Positions 44,643-57,689 are shown, numbered from the stretch's first letter. The stretch: 64,000 bases of DNA from Symsagittifera roscoffensis (GCF_963678635.1 NC_087069.1:47386276-47450275), one strand, 5' to 3'. Made by a program: numbers and translations. The notes: generated by a model not told the origin, from the letters alone.

Positions 44643-45364
44643 TTGTATTTGATGAAACTTTTGGTCTGTAGCAACTCCCAAAGAATCTTTCAATTGTATT
44701 TGATAAAACTTTTAGTCTGTAGAAACTCCCAAAGAATCTTTCAATTGAATTTGATCAAACTTTTGGTCTGTAGAAACCCCCAAAGAATCTTTCAATTGTA
44801 TTTGATGAAACTTTTGGTCTGTAAAAACTCCCAAAGAATCTTTCAATTGTATTTGATAAAACTTTTGGTCTGTAGAAACTCCCAAAAAATCTTTCAATTG
44901 TTTTTGATAAAACTTTTAGTCTGTAGAAACTCCCAAAGAGTCTTTCAATTGTATTTGATCAAACTTTTGGTCTGTAGAATTTCCCAAGAATCTTTCAATT
45001 GTATTTGATGAAACTTTTGGTCTGTAGCAACTCCCAAAGAATCTTTCAATTGTATTTGATAAAACTTTTAGTCTGTAGAAACTCCCAAAGAATCTTTCAA
45101 TTGAATTTGATCAAACTTTTGGTCTGTAGAAACCCCCAAAGAATCTTTCAATTGTATTTGATGAAACTTTTGGTCTGTAAAAACTCCCAAAGAATCTTTC
45201 AATTGTATTTGATAAAACTTTTGGTCTGTAGAAACTCCCAAAAAATCTTTCAATTGTTTTTGATAAAACTTTTAGTCTGTAGAAACTCCCAAAGAGTCTT
45301 TCAATTGTATTTGATCAAACTTTTGGTCTGTAGAATTTCCCAAGAATCTTTCAATTGTATTTGA
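44643..45364 (+). repeat. Higher-order minisatellite block, period 356 bp
   Basis: Seven units with one short variant (7 x 51 minus 1) form 356 bp, present twice in tandem with no difference noticed (44643-44998 and 44999-45354). Shorter higher-order steps of 203 bp (about 46374/46577) and 255 bp (about 46861/47116) occur near the right end. Confidence 0.85.
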
Positions 45365-47406
45365 TGAAACTTTTGGTCTGTAGCAACTCCCAAAGAATCT
45401 TTCAATTGTATTTGATAAAACTTTTAGTCTGCAGAAACTCCCAAAGAGTCTTTCAATTGTATTTGATCATACTTTTGGTCTGTAGGATTTCCCAAGAATC
45501 TTTCAATTGTATTCGATGAAACTTTTGGTCTGTAGAAACTCCCAAAGAATCTTTCAATTGTATTTGATAAAACTTTTAACGGTAGAAACTCCCAAAGAAT
45601 CTTTCAATTGTATTCGATGAAATTTTTGGTCTGTAGAAACTCCCAAAGAATCTTTCAATTTTATTTGATAAAACTTTCAGTCTGTAGAAACTCCCAAAGA
45701 AACTTTCAATTGAATTTGAACAAACTTTTGTTCTGTAGAAACTCCTAGAGAATCTTTCAATTGTATTTGATAAAACTTTTAGTCTGTAGAAACTCCCAAA
45801 GAATCTTTCAATTGAATTTGATCAAACTTTTGCTCTGTAGAAACTCCTAAAGAATCTTTCAATTGTATTCGATGAAACTTTTGGTCTGTAGAAACTCCCA
45901 AAGAATCTTTCAATTGTATTTGATAAAAATTTTAGTCTTTAGAAACACCCAAAGAATCTTTCAATTGTATTTGATAAAATTTTTGGTCTGTGGAAACTCC
46001 CAAAGAATCTTTCAATTGTATTTGATGAAACTTTTGGTCTGTAGAAACTCCCAAAGAACCTTTCAATTGTTTTTAATGAAACTTTTAGTCTGTAGAAACT
46101 CCCAAAGAATCTTTCAATTGTGTTCGATGAAACTTTTGGTCTATAGAAACTCCCAAGGAATCTTTCAATTGTATTTGATAAAACTTTTAGTCTGTAGAAA
46201 CTCACAAAGAATCTTTCAATTGAATTTGATCAAATTTTTGGTCTGTAGAAACTCCCAAAGAATCTTTCAATTGTATTTGATAAAACTTTTGGTCTGTAGA
46301 AACTCCCAATGAATCTTTCAATTGTATTTGATGAAGTTTTTGGTCTGTAGAAACTCCCAAAGAATCTTTCAATTGTATTTGATAAAACTTTTAGTCTGTA
46401 AAACTCCCAAAGAATCTTTCAATTGAATTTGATCAAACTTTTGGTCTGTAGAAACTCCTAAAGAATCTTTCAATTGTTTTCGATGAAACTTTTGGTCTGT
46501 AGAAACTCCCAAAAAATCTTTCAATTGTTTTTGATGAAACTTTTGGTCTGTAGAAACTCCCAAAGAATCTTTCAATTGTATTTGATAAAACTTTTAGTCT
46601 GTAAAACTCCCAAAGAATCTTTCAATTGAATTTGATCAAACTTTTGGTCTGTAGAAACTCCTAAAGAATCTTTCAATTGTTTTCGATGAAACTTTTGGTC
46701 TGTAGAAACTCCCAAAGAATCTTTCAATTGTATTTGATAAATTTTTAGTCTGTAGAAACTCCCAAAGAATCTTTCAATTGTATTTGATGAAACTTTTGGT
46801 CTGTAGAAACTCCCAAAGAACCTTTCAATTGTATTTGATGAAACTTTTAGTCTGTAGAAACTCCCAAAGAATCTTTCAATTGTATTTGATAAAAACTGTT
46901 AGTCTGTAGAAACTCCTAAAGAATCTTTCAATTGTATTTGATCAAACTTTCGGTCTGTAGAAACTCCAAAATATCTTTTAATTGTATTTGACAAAACTTT
47001 TGGTCTGTAGAAACTCCCTAAGAATCTTTCAATTGTATTTGATGAAACTTTTGGTCTGTAGAAACTCCCAAAGAACCTTTCAATTGTATTTGATGAAACT
47101 TTTAGTCTGTAGAAACTCCCAAAGAATCTTTCAATTGTATTTGATAAAAACTGTTAGTCTGTAGAAACTCCTAAAGAATCTTTCAATTGTATTTGATCAA
47201 ACTTTCGGTCTGTAGAAACTCCAAAGTATCTTTTAATTGTATTTGACAAAACTTTTGGTCTGTAGAAACTCCCAAAGAATCTTTCAATTGTATTTGATAA
47301 AATTTTTGGTCTGTAGAAACTCGCAAAGAATCTTTCAATTGTATTTGATAAAACGTTTGGTCTGTAGAAACTCCCAAAGAATCTTTCAATTGTATTTGAT
47401 GAAACT

Positions 47407-49050
47407 GAAATAGTAACGAACTTTTTTTCAAATTGCCACAGTGAAAGGGAAGACGTTTTGCCAATGTAACCTGATATATGTTTGATGTCTAAATATAAAA
47501 CAGTTTCCGCTGAAAACTGGTTTAAAAACTGAAGCAGCTAGTTGAGCAGTTGAAATCTTATTTTTTAATTAGGATAAAGCAAAACCAATATAACTTTTTG
47601 AAAAACAATGCAGGAACTGCCTGAACTTTATTGTTTTTTCTTTTTTTTTCAAGAAACCGGTAAAAACACTGTAAAATTTTCAATGCTTCTGTAGAATTAC
47701 ACCATCCCAGGAACAAGTCAATTGAAGACAAGCAATTCTTCCGAGAACTAACTTCTAATATCGGATAAAAATTTTCCTTCTGTTGAAAGATGCTGTGCAA
47801 TGAGTTAGATCTTCTTGGTATCAGATGTTAAGGATCGAAAAGATTCTGATGTAATCCTCAATTGAATTTTTTGGAACAAGTGGATTTTTTCAGACTTCAA
47901 ACGTAGGGGTTTTTTCCACCTATTCCATTTAGGATTCCAACTCATACAAAAATCGGTATCACGCTTGTTCAACCCTTGTTCCGACAAAATTTTAACTTTT
48001 TTGACCGCTCTGTCCCCTCAATAAAGCTCAATTTTAAGTATGATTTTTGTTAGAGTAATCAGTAGAAAAGGGTCGTTGAACAAGCAAAAATCCAAACTAT
48101 TTTCATATATTTCGCAGACTTACTGTAAAAAATCCCGGAATTACTCTTCATGTTAACAGAAAACTGAAGAAATGTCTGAACTCTTTATCCAATATTGGAT
48201 CAATTAATATTTTTCAACTTCCACTCTTCTTTCTTTAAAATCAATAACAAGTCAATTAATTTTGGAAAATGGGCTCACATTACAAGAAATATGTTTTCTC
48301 AGTTTGGTGGCACAAATTGGAGCCATTTTGACTGTGGCTTCGACTGTCTTATCTTAAACGTTGGCTTTGTCAGTTCGACAGTCACTAAATACCGAAACTA
48401 CCATCTAACTTTTAACCGATGTCACTTTAAATGTCAAAATTAAAGGAACAATTTACTGAAAAGTAGCCTCAGTCAGAGTTTTTAAGAGCCAAGATATCAG
48501 ATCACATAAATAGTCATGTAAAGTTGAACCGAAACACAACTTACCACATGTAGAGCAAGTAAATAAACGTGTTTTCAGCATTGCTTCGATCAAATTTCCG
48601 CATCACATCTTTAATTCACGCTCTAGTAAATACAACTGCTCTAACAAAGTCTAAGTAACCCCAATTTTTAAGCAAACCAGTACCAATTCATAAAATAATA
48701 ATTTATGTTATATCCAACAACCTTGAAGCAAGCCACAGAAAATTAGAAAAAATTCTTTAATTCCAGTTGGTTAGTTTTATGCTTGTTTTTACTTGATTTT
48801 GTTACATAATCCAGATAGATTAAAACTACCACTTACAAACGATAAAACCAAAATTTTTATTGAAAATCGAAGCAAAATGCGTGCTAATTAATTCAAAGAT
48901 TAGATTTTGTTTTTGCTGATTAGAGGTTACTAGTATTTTAAATATTAAAAAAAACTGAAAAACCTAAACTGAGTCTTTCTTGCTTAACGGTTAAACTGTC
49001 CAAAACATCCTAGGCATCAACTTGCACATCTTTGAGGATCTAAACTAGCC
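47407..49050. other. Intergenic AT-rich DNA
   Basis: No gene recognised. Frames such as 48195-48443 are short and match nothing I know. Confidence 0.45.
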
Positions 49051-49059
49051 CCTTATTTG

Positions 49060-49440
49060 GTCGATCCTTCTTCAGAGTAAAGCTGTTGTAATTTTTTTAA
49101 AGCTTTAAGCAGGAAAAAGGCCAACAGCAGTGAGGGTAGCGCCAATGTAGAGCAAATGGAAAATGTTTGGCTGTGTTTTGACTCTGTGACAAACTTTAAT
49201 GGCATCTTTGAAAGTTTCTGGTGTGTTGGTGTACAGGGGGAGGCGCTACATATACATATTTTTCCATATTTCGAATTTGCAGGCGAAATCACCATCAGTG
49301 AGTACGCGTCCGTATACCTGGACCAGATCACAGTCTTCCTGTAAAAGCCGAAGTGCAGTCTTCCTTCTTTGCATCCTTCTCAGTTATCCAGCGTGAGGTA
49401 GTTTGCACATTTTGACACATGAAGAAGCTGCATAAGTGAA
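49060..49440 (-). pseudogene. hAT-like transposase C-terminal remnant
   Basis: One minus-strand frame reads LKELFTYAASSCVKMCKLP, DCDLVQVYGRVLTDGDFACK, FEIWKNMYM, then PETFKDAIKVC, PNIFHLLYIGATLTAV and SFKKITTALL. The order and spacing resemble the end of hAT/ZMYM1-like transposases, where a P-T/E-dAlk phrase is followed by PNI..LL.ilaTLPV and then ERSFS.L..IKT.LR. Four stop codons interrupt this frame and the ERSF motif is degraded, so it is dead. Upstream sequence to about 50460 is also somewhat GC-richer and may be further transposase, but no motif could be placed there. No terminal inverted repeats seen. Confidence 0.5.
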
Positions 49441-51585
49441 GAGCTCCTTGAGGTCGATCAGGATAAGTTTTTAAAAAATGAGGTAACTGCTCTGTATGAG
49501 GTGTTCACAAGCCGCTGATGAAATGAGTGATATGGAATTTTGGCCCTGAATCTGAAGATCATCCAGCTTTGCAGCATCAGAATAGACCTATTTGTTGCGA
49601 CTACTGCGTTCAACATTGCGTCATCGTTGAAAAAATTGACGCAAATTGCGAATATGTTTCATTGACTGAAGCATTTCTAATATGCATGGTGATGCCTACT
49701 ATTCATCGGGGCAATCAGAAACGGATCACGCTAACAGACAAGCACATCAGTCGAACTCCCAGTTTTCCCCAGGCTAATTTAAGATGTCTTCTAGTGTAGC
49801 TTCAATGAAAAGCATGAGCCGGTTTAAACTCAGAAAAATATCGTAACTTCCAACTAAACAAAAATCACGCATCTTTTTATTTCCGTTTTTTTTTCTCACA
49901 GAAAGCATCAGAACACATGGCAAAACAGAATCAGAAGCAACAGTACAGTTTCTCTTAGGTCATGAAGGCTGTCAAATCTGTTCTTTTTTCCATTTGCTAT
50001 TTCATTAAAGTTAGTTTTCTTTTTTTCCCTGTTTCGTCACAAATACCAATGACCAGATCTGCATTGGCGGCATGTTTGGGTTGTCTAGTTTTGCAAACTT
50101 GATTTCACTGTACTATTCCAGTGAGATGAAGTTGATCGACTTCAATATGGTATGAAGGTAATAGATTGTGCTCAGTGAGGGGAATCATGGTATCAATTGA
50201 TGAAAGAGTTTCATATTTCATAAGGGCTAGAGAAGCCAATGGCTCCAAGAAACTCAAATTTCAATGTATGGATGTAGCAGGAATTGATTGCCCGGGGTCT
50301 TAATGCTCAAGAGTGGTTGCAGTGTATTAAAATTGTGAATTATTAGGTCCACTTTCGAAGAGGACATTGAAGTTGACGCCCAGAGACCCGTTCGCAGCGC
50401 AGTGTGAAGTCCAGTGAAAAAGATTTTTAAACTTGACTTTTTTAAACAGGGTATATTCACTATGAATGATGCAGTTTCACGTGAACCTGTCAGCAGGCAC
50501 CTGTTTCAATTTATAAATTGAGCCCAGTTTAATGGCTCAAGGAAGAAGCAATCATGTCTACACCTAAAAATTGCATACTCAAAACCTGAAGGGGAATAAA
50601 GCTGAAGGGGAATGTTTACTGTTTTTTAAATTTTCTTGGAATGATCCATAAAATATTAAAGAATTCAAAAATTAGACAAAAATTATAAATGGAAAATGTA
50701 ACAGCGGTAGACTTTTCTTTTGAGAAAAAAATGAACAAATGTAATATATATAAGATCTCAATGAGAGGCTTCGGAAAAGGGAAACACACTTGCCAAAAGC
50801 TGGTAAAAGCAACAAAAACGATGCCATTCCTCATTGAACCTCCAAACATTAATGATTGGCAACGAAACTTTTGTTTTAACGAATGATAATTGAATGCTAA
50901 CATAAATAAAATTGGATAGTTTTTTGCCCTTATAATTAATCATAAAACTTAATCGCAGTTTACAATATCTTTATTCATTGATAAGGTTATGCTAATAAGT
51001 TACGATTAAATTGGCTGTTATGCGAGATAGTTTCTTTTTTGTTCAAATTGTTCAATTTAGGTTAATTTTTTTCGTTCTTCTCGGCAACTGACCAGTAATA
51101 GCTTTTTGAGAACCATAAATAACAGCATGTTTCACGTTTTGCTTCTTTGTTTTTCATTCATGCCCTTCACAAACCAATTTGTATTTCCAGTTTCAGTTAA
51201 TATAAAACGTACTGCCAAAAAATTGGCGTGGACTTTTTAAAAAAAAATAAAGAACAAAATTTTGAAACAACTTTCCGCTGATGAACGCTCATCTCAGCGT
51301 CGTCTCATTGTAATTGTGAAGATTAGGATGAGATTTCAGTCTCAAATTGAAAAATTGAAGCTGATTTCACAATCAAAATGACAATTGAGAGGGAACTTTG
51401 ACAAAAGTGAGAACAGTTTGCATCATTGCACGCTACTCGACTATTCATTTCTTGATGCATTTTCCAATGATTGGATTAAATTGTGTGATTATTCCCTGTT
51501 CTGAATGCAGTTTTTTGCTAAACAAACAAAGTTGAAACCAATTGAGAATAACTTGAAATTAAACAACCCATGTTGGCCTCCATAC
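49441..51585. other. Possible upstream remnant and intergenic DNA
   Basis: 49441-50460 has frames on both strands (49527-49799 plus, 50460-50254 minus) and a mixed, old-coding texture. It may be the upstream part of the hAT-like remnant, but nothing specific is recognised. From 50461 on, only AT-rich DNA is seen. Confidence 0.3.
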
Positions 51586-51766
51586 ACCGAAAGATCATAT
51601 AATTCCATGCATCAAGTGTACGGGAAAATGCTTGTCATAACATTTTAGTACAATTTCAATAAATGGTTGAAAAAATTTAAAACGTAATTTCTGCGGCTGC
51701 TTGATTCTAATAAAACAGTCTGGTGATGAAAAAAAACGAGGCTTACTGTTTTTTGAAAAAATTCTT

Positions 51767-51800
51767 ATCATACAACTCCCATATATGGAAATTGTATGAT
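51767..51800. repeat. Palindromic hairpin motif
   Basis: ATCATACAACTCCC and GGAAATTGTATGAT are inverted repeats (12 of 14) around ATATAT. It is one member of a family; a looser copy lies at about 51590-51640. Confidence 0.7.
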
Positions 51801-52278
51801 TAACACTTTTAATTGCGACACAAAAATGTTTCCGAGTGATTTTGTAATTGCATCAAAAAAAAATTTTTTCAACCGCAAATTGAATTTTGAAGTCGCACAA
51901 ACCTTTCCAAAAAAAGCATTGTAGTCCTAAACACAATAATGTTAAACTGTTTTCCTTTTCGCCTAATAATTTTCTTCAAAACGCACAAAACTTTTGTTTC
52001 TTTTGTATGTCATCTTTATGTATGCCTTGATCAATGTCTGATAACTTGAATAATCAAATTTTAAATAAAATCATCGTTTAAAAATTAAGAATTCGTTACC
52101 TTCGATACATGATTTGTGAAAAACAGCTCTAAAACAATTCAGATCGTAAATGCATGAACGTCCATTTTTTATGCTGTGAAAAAACCAAGGACTTAGTCAC
52201 TTGTGTTCGGTTAGGAACACGAACCAAAAATTTGCAGAAAATAAATATATGAAAAATATCAACTATGGAAAAATAATC

Positions 52279-53220
52279 ATCATAGCTTTTTCATATATGG
52301 GAAAACGCTTGTCATAGAGATTTCATACATTTTCTGTTCGAAAGAAAATTTATGGAATTGTATGATGAGAATTTTTTCATATAAGTAAATTGTATTCTAA
52401 GAAGTTTTGGTCAACCCGGGAAATCAACTCGTATTTCAATTACTAAAAAATAGGTTGTTCTTCATGCAACTTTTGGCTGATTGAATTCCCATACAGTTAT
52501 TCCAAAACTCAAAAAAAATTTAAAAAAATTAGGTTTATCTATTCGTGATGTGGTTATCCGCTGAATATGCAACAATTTCTCCATAGATTTTTCTACATCC
52601 GTATCGACAAAAAATCGAGAAACTCAGAGGCTCCATAAAATAGCATTTGAAGTAAGCTTTCACTGAGTTAGAACAAAAACAAAGCTTTCACCAAATGACA
52701 AAGCTTAATTAAGCATTTTTTGTAAGACATCCTAGAAAAATAAACAATTGATAGCTAATTATGAAGTCTTCACTATTTCGTCGAATTTTTGAACCAAAAA
52801 CTTCTATCATAAGTCCAAACGAAAAAATGACTCAAGGAGTTATACAAGAGTGAGGGAAGGGGATCAGGTGTAGTCATTCAGTCCATAATTTAAAAAAATT
52901 TTACTGATTAAAAGGGTAAATCTAATTGCCGAAGTCCAAGAGCTTACAAAACAATCAACCAAAAACACGATCTGTATCAAATTACCAAAAAGAAGTCTGA
53001 GGACCAAAAGTTAATAAACCAAAAACACGATCTGTATCGAGCTACCAAAAAGAAGTTTGACGCCTTCCCGGGTTGACAAAAATGATCATGATACAATTCC
53101 ACACTATGAAAAATGCTTATCATACGATTTCATTCAATTCCGTACAATAAAACAATCGTATGACAATCACATGATAACCATTTTTTCCATTAAATGGAAT
53201 TGTACGATGGGCTTTTTTGC
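52279..53220. mobile_element. Fold-back element candidate
   Basis: The left part (about 52279-52425) contains CTTGTCATAGAGATTTCAT, GGAATTGTATGATGAG and GGTCAACCCGGG (52409-52420). The right part (about 53067-53220) contains the same features inverted: CCCGGGTTGAC (53067-53077), then GATACAATTCC and CTTATCATACG. The two form diverged inverted repeats of about 150 bp around a 650 bp interior. The interior has no recognised protein. It could be a non-autonomous DNA transposon with long subterminal repeats, or two independent hairpin insertions in opposite directions. Confidence 0.45.
52957..53060 (+). repeat. Tandem repeat, unit 60 bp, almost two copies
   Basis: AACCAAAAACACGATCTGTA begins both units (52957 and 53017), followed by a TACCAAAAAGAAGT phrase. 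It lies just inside the right inverted repeat of the fold-back candidate. Confidence 0.8.
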
Positions 53221-53731
53221 CTTAAACCAAAAAGTTGTTTTTTGTTTCTAATTTTATTTTCTGAAACAATTCGGGTTCTGTTTGCAACCAAACACAAGTG
53301 ACAAAGACCATGGTTACTCATAGCACCAAAAGCTGGACAGTCTTGCATTTACAAGGCATAGAAAACAACTGAATTGTCTTCCAGCTCAATTGATATAACA
53401 AAAGTAACAAACTTTTAATATTTGGCAAAATTTTTCACTAATGATTTTTTAAACTTTTGAATTTTCAAATTATCAGATATTGATTACTGCATGCATAAAC
53501 ACGCCAAAAAATAGGAATTTTCTGCGTTTCTAAAAAAAATTTTGAAGTGGAAAGAAAAAAGCCAAAATTATTGTATCCAGGATTATGTTATGCACACAAA
53601 TAAAAATGTTTTTTTTTTCGGAAAATGTTTGTTTGCGTAAAAAATTCGATTTACGGCTGAAAAAAAATTTGGGGCTAACTTTCAAAACTACTTTTTTGTG
53701 ACGCGGCTAAAATTTTGTTTTCGAAAAAACG

Positions 53732-53775
53732 ATTATCATACCATTTTCATAGAATGGAAACCGTATGATAAACAC
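53732..53775. repeat. Palindromic hairpin motif
   Basis: TTATCATACCATTTTCAT and ATGGAAACCGTATGATAA are imperfect inverted repeats of the same family as 51767-51800. Confidence 0.7.
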
Positions 53776-54624
53776 TTTTTGTCAAAAAAAAAGAAAAATA
53801 GGCCAATTTGATCGATTCCTGATTTGATGAACGTGAGTCTGGACGGTTTAAATATGAGTTTAGGTGTACGATGATGCTATGTTTATGTAGCAGGACCTAT
53901 TGTTGCTATGACAACAAATCTGACAAGTTGAAATTCAGCAGCAAGGGATTGAATAAAATAGTTCTAGAGAAATCTGGTGATGCACCCACGGAAAATACAT
54001 GAAAGACTTGACTTCAACAAACAGAGAATTCAGAACTTTTCATCTAATCTTATACGAGCGAACAGGGAAGGGATTGAGTTCCTTTTACCCGAAAATACAA
54101 GTTCAGGACGACGGAATACATACAAAACCTTTGAACTTGTAAATAACTGATAGCGTAATAGCATTTAATTCAGTATTGCTTAAATAACTGTAAACTTGTA
54201 GTAAAATGATTAAACGAAGCAGTGATTTATATACTTCATGATTTGAATTTAACATTTTTTTTCTTCAAAAAACATAATTTTTTCTCAAAGTTTTGTTTTG
54301 TTTCAGTATAGCTTCAGATAGTTTTCTCATAGTTTCAAACATAAAAAACAATAATCGAAACATCTAAACCGTAGAAGTTAGCTAAAAAACGCAATAATCG
54401 GCAAAAACGGGCTCCAAAAAATTAGGCGCCAAAAATTTTCTGAAACTTACCATCTTACCATGTCAAACCTATGGCCAAACCTAAAACCTATTTTAAAACA
54501 CAGGAAATCTATTCCCTATCTTAATACATAGGTTGGTGATCGGATGTTCTCTTCCCTATCATAATACATGGGGGTCACCAACCATCAGCCCCCACTCTCC
54601 CTCAATCTTCTACTGCTCACCTAT

Positions 54625-54705
54625 GGAAATGTATGAGAATGTATGGTAAGAAGTTTTTCATATTTGGAAATTGAATGATAAGATGTTTTGGTCAACCCCG
54701 GGGGA
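54625..54705 (+). repeat. Hairpin-family copy ending in GGTCAACCCCGG
   Basis: It contains GGAAATGTATGAGAATGTAT, GGAAATTGAATGATAAG and TTTTGGTCAACCCCGGGG, in the same order as the left end at 52279-52420. A further half motif (CTTATCATACAG) lies near 55518. Confidence 0.55.
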
Positions 54706-54719
54706 TGAAATTTTTAATT

Positions 54720-55260
54720 GAGTCTAATTTATAATCACGCTTAGTCGAAGTTGCATACTCGGCGCCGGAATTTTGGTTAACTACTGTCTCCAAAGTAAGA
54801 ACATTTGTGCCCATGAGTAAAACTTTGACCATTGTTTTTGTAAAACTTTGACCAAATTGTTTAACAAAATTGTCAAATTATCATTGATGGAGACTGCGTC
54901 AAAATTAAAAATCCTTTTTTCAACGACCAGTGTCGAGGTTGTGGATTTATGGTCAGACTGTCGCGATTAAAGTTATTACATTAGAATGCAGGGACCAAAA
55001 ATTGACATTACCAGACTTTGCAGATTGAAGCAATGTTTAAGTGACCGGAGCCACCGACGAAACTTTAACCGCGACCTGCGCAACCGAAAGAATATTTATT
55101 CGATCATGCGGCAAACTTTTTTCGACCAAACCGCAAATTAAAAATCGATCACATCGCGGCTTTTTTGTAATCTTGCCGCGACTTACTGTTCGACCATTTG
55201 TTACAAAAAAACTTGATGTGATATTTGATTTTTTTAAGGAAAAACATCGCTCGGTCTATG
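54720..55260. other. Small CpG-richer patch without recognised gene
   Basis: CpG and CGCG/CGCGAC words cluster here (for example TGTCGCGATT, AACCGCGACCTGCGC, TTGCCGCGAC) against a CpG-poor background. A plus frame at 55041-55298 (85 residues) matches nothing known. Confidence 0.35.
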
Positions 55261-57689
55261 TTACTTGCAGAAATATGCACAAAAATAGTTATATTTAGTT
55301 TTTTTCCGAACAAACGTTTATTAGAGCACATATAGGAGTTTGCAATTAAATTAGAAGAAACTAATTTTATCTCAACTTTGCTTTCTAATGAAGTATAAGA
55401 AAAAAGTATGATTTTTATTGTTTTGATAATTTTTTTGTCAAAAATTTTTCTTGTTTGAGCTCTAATTGCTTTTGAAAAATTTTTCAAAAAATTATCTTTT
55501 ATTGAAAAAAAAAACTTATCATACAGTTTTTTGTTGTGAAAACTGAGTGAAAAGCAGCTTTTCTATAAAAATCAAAAACAAGTCTGTATTAAGACCTTTT
55601 TCATGTATGTTTGTCAACTCCGGATGTCAATGTGAGCTAAAAATTGACATTTTAAGCGCATATTGTCTTATTGATAGAACCAAATCACTTGTCTTAGTTC
55701 ATTTCGGAAAGTCATAATCCACCTCTGAAATGTGTTATAAGAATGAATGCAAAATGTTTTTAATCCGAACAAACAATTGTCAAACCCCCATAACTTAACA
55801 AAAATTATCAACTCGGAAACTTCATCTACATTGGAGCCCAAACAACAAAATCTTCAATCAATTTTTTCATTCAAAAATGCTCAATGAAAAGGTCGAAAAT
55901 CAACTTATTGAAAAATACCCCTAAAATAAAAACCCCACATTCTTGTTATCGGAACTAGATAAACAGCAAATGCTGTGCTGGGATCACAGAATTTTCCACT
56001 TACATTCCAGGAAAAATATATATTTTTGCTGTGTTATAACGTTCATTTTGCTTGACGTGGCAGAACAAAATGAAAGCATATACCAAAAAGAAACTTTTTT
56101 CTCGTGAAATGATTCCTTGTGCACAGAAGCGAGTTTAAAAGACCACAAAGTCCTAATGCGCCTAAATATTAAAAGTTTTTGCGACTTTTTTTCAACCTTG
56201 CAGTCACTCAAATTTTTTCCCATTCCGCGACTTTTTTGACCATCAAGAGCGAGATACACTATTTCCACAATTGTCAGCGACTTGAATCCAATACTGATTT
56301 ATGGATTTTTCTTCGTCGAGTTAATAACGGCGCTACAATTGAAGTAAAAGAAGAAGTAGCAGAGCTCAAGTCGGAAAGCTATAAGTGAATGAACTTTATG
56401 TCAAATTTCTGTTGATTTAAAACCAAAATAAATAAAATGAAGCCAAATTTTTTTTTTAAATGGCTAGAATTATCGACATATGATAAACGAATCCTTGAGC
56501 GTTCTGACTGCACGCTTAGACTAATCCAAGAGTTTTCTGGTTGATTCATTGACGAAGTAAATGGAAAAAGTATCTTTTTTGTTTTTTCTATTCATTTTAC
56601 CTCCAAAAAGTCGGATTGGCAAAAAGTTTTTTTATTACATTTAAACCAGTCGAAAGTTTTTGACATAGAATTCATACAGTTTTCTGGAAAAAAAACATGG
56701 AATTCACAGAAAAGCAATTTGTTGATACCCAGAAGCTTTTTTAAGCTTTTTTGAATGCCTTTTTGAATCATTATAGTCAACTTGTTTCTCTGGAAATAAA
56801 TTATGAACATTTTGTCGTACGTTTCATTAGAGAAATTGTTTAAAACCACCATAAGTTTTTTCAGTTTTTAAATTTTATGGTCTTTTATTGGTACTGTAAA
56901 ATTGTACAACACTACAAAATCCCAAAAAAAAATCACTGAGTTCAGTTTTGAAATATTGTGTTTCGTCCATAATGTAATAATCAAGGTTTTAAGACTTTCA
57001 TACAGATCAACCATTTTTGTTATTTGTCTTGTAAAATCAAGTTGTGATTTGCACATGAAATTATTTAATTGTTTAAAAAAAAGGTATTTTTCATATGGTG
57101 AGACGGTTTTTACTACAGCTGATTTAAAAAATGGCCCCTTTTTAGCACAAACTTAGGTTCATCACGGCGTTTGAATACAAACAAAAACACTGAATGTGAT
57201 TTTTCAAAAATCCTTGCTTTTGATTTTCTTAATTCCTAATGTTAAAAACTCAGGCTGGCTTACGTTGTAAGCACAAAACTTTGCGTTTTACTGAAAGTAT
57301 TTTCAACATTTTCCCTCGTAAGCAAGACACGCTATTTTTTAGAATTTATCCGCCAAGTTTTTAAAAAAAATTTGAGAGTGTTAGCGGGCAACATACTTAC
57401 CTTATTAGGCTGACCAGACACTCACTCACAAAATGATTATATTTTCCTGGTCGATAGTGGACAAATAGAGGACAGTTAACTGTTTTGGAGTTAAATCTAA
57501 AATCAAATGATTATGAAAAAAGCTATGCAATCTTGACAAACATTTTACATTGAGTTCAGTACTTAGTTTTTGAATCAACCACTATTTTATAAAAATCTTT
57601 CTGCGACTTGAATAAACTTATACGTGTTCTTTTTTGTAATTCTGCACCTCTTCTCAATTTGTTTTGATGAAGTAAATAGTGTTTAATAA
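55261..57689. other. Intergenic AT-rich DNA with a dispersed 52 bp repeat
   Basis: No gene recognised. 56769-56820 recurs at 59563-59614 in the same direction with 50 of 52 bases identical. Minus frames at 56268-55984, 56852-56592 and 57056-56868 have mildly coding-like content but no family match. Confidence 0.4.

Larger units (their letters stand above)
42691..47406 (+). repeat. 51 bp minisatellite, about 92 copies
   Basis: The unit, starting GTCTGTAGAAACTCCCAAAG and ending TTGATAAAACTTTT, is 51 bases and recurs without interruption for 4.7 kb. Because 51 is divisible by three, frames stay open for many units on both strands (17-residue periods: LLVCRNSQRIFQLYLIK on plus, KDSLGVSTDQKFYQIQ on minus). 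Variant units are one base short, which shifts the frame regularly, so coding is unlikely. Each unit contains the palindrome CAATTG and a near-palindrome AAAGAATCTTT. The flanks are single-copy. Confidence 0.95.

Noticed and set aside
42711-45364. Long repetitive frames in the minisatellite (LLVCRNSQRIFQLYLIK and KDSLGVSTDQK types)
   Set aside because: Open frames follow automatically from a 51 bp unit without stops. One-base-short variants shift the frame every few units, and no unique coding flank is present.
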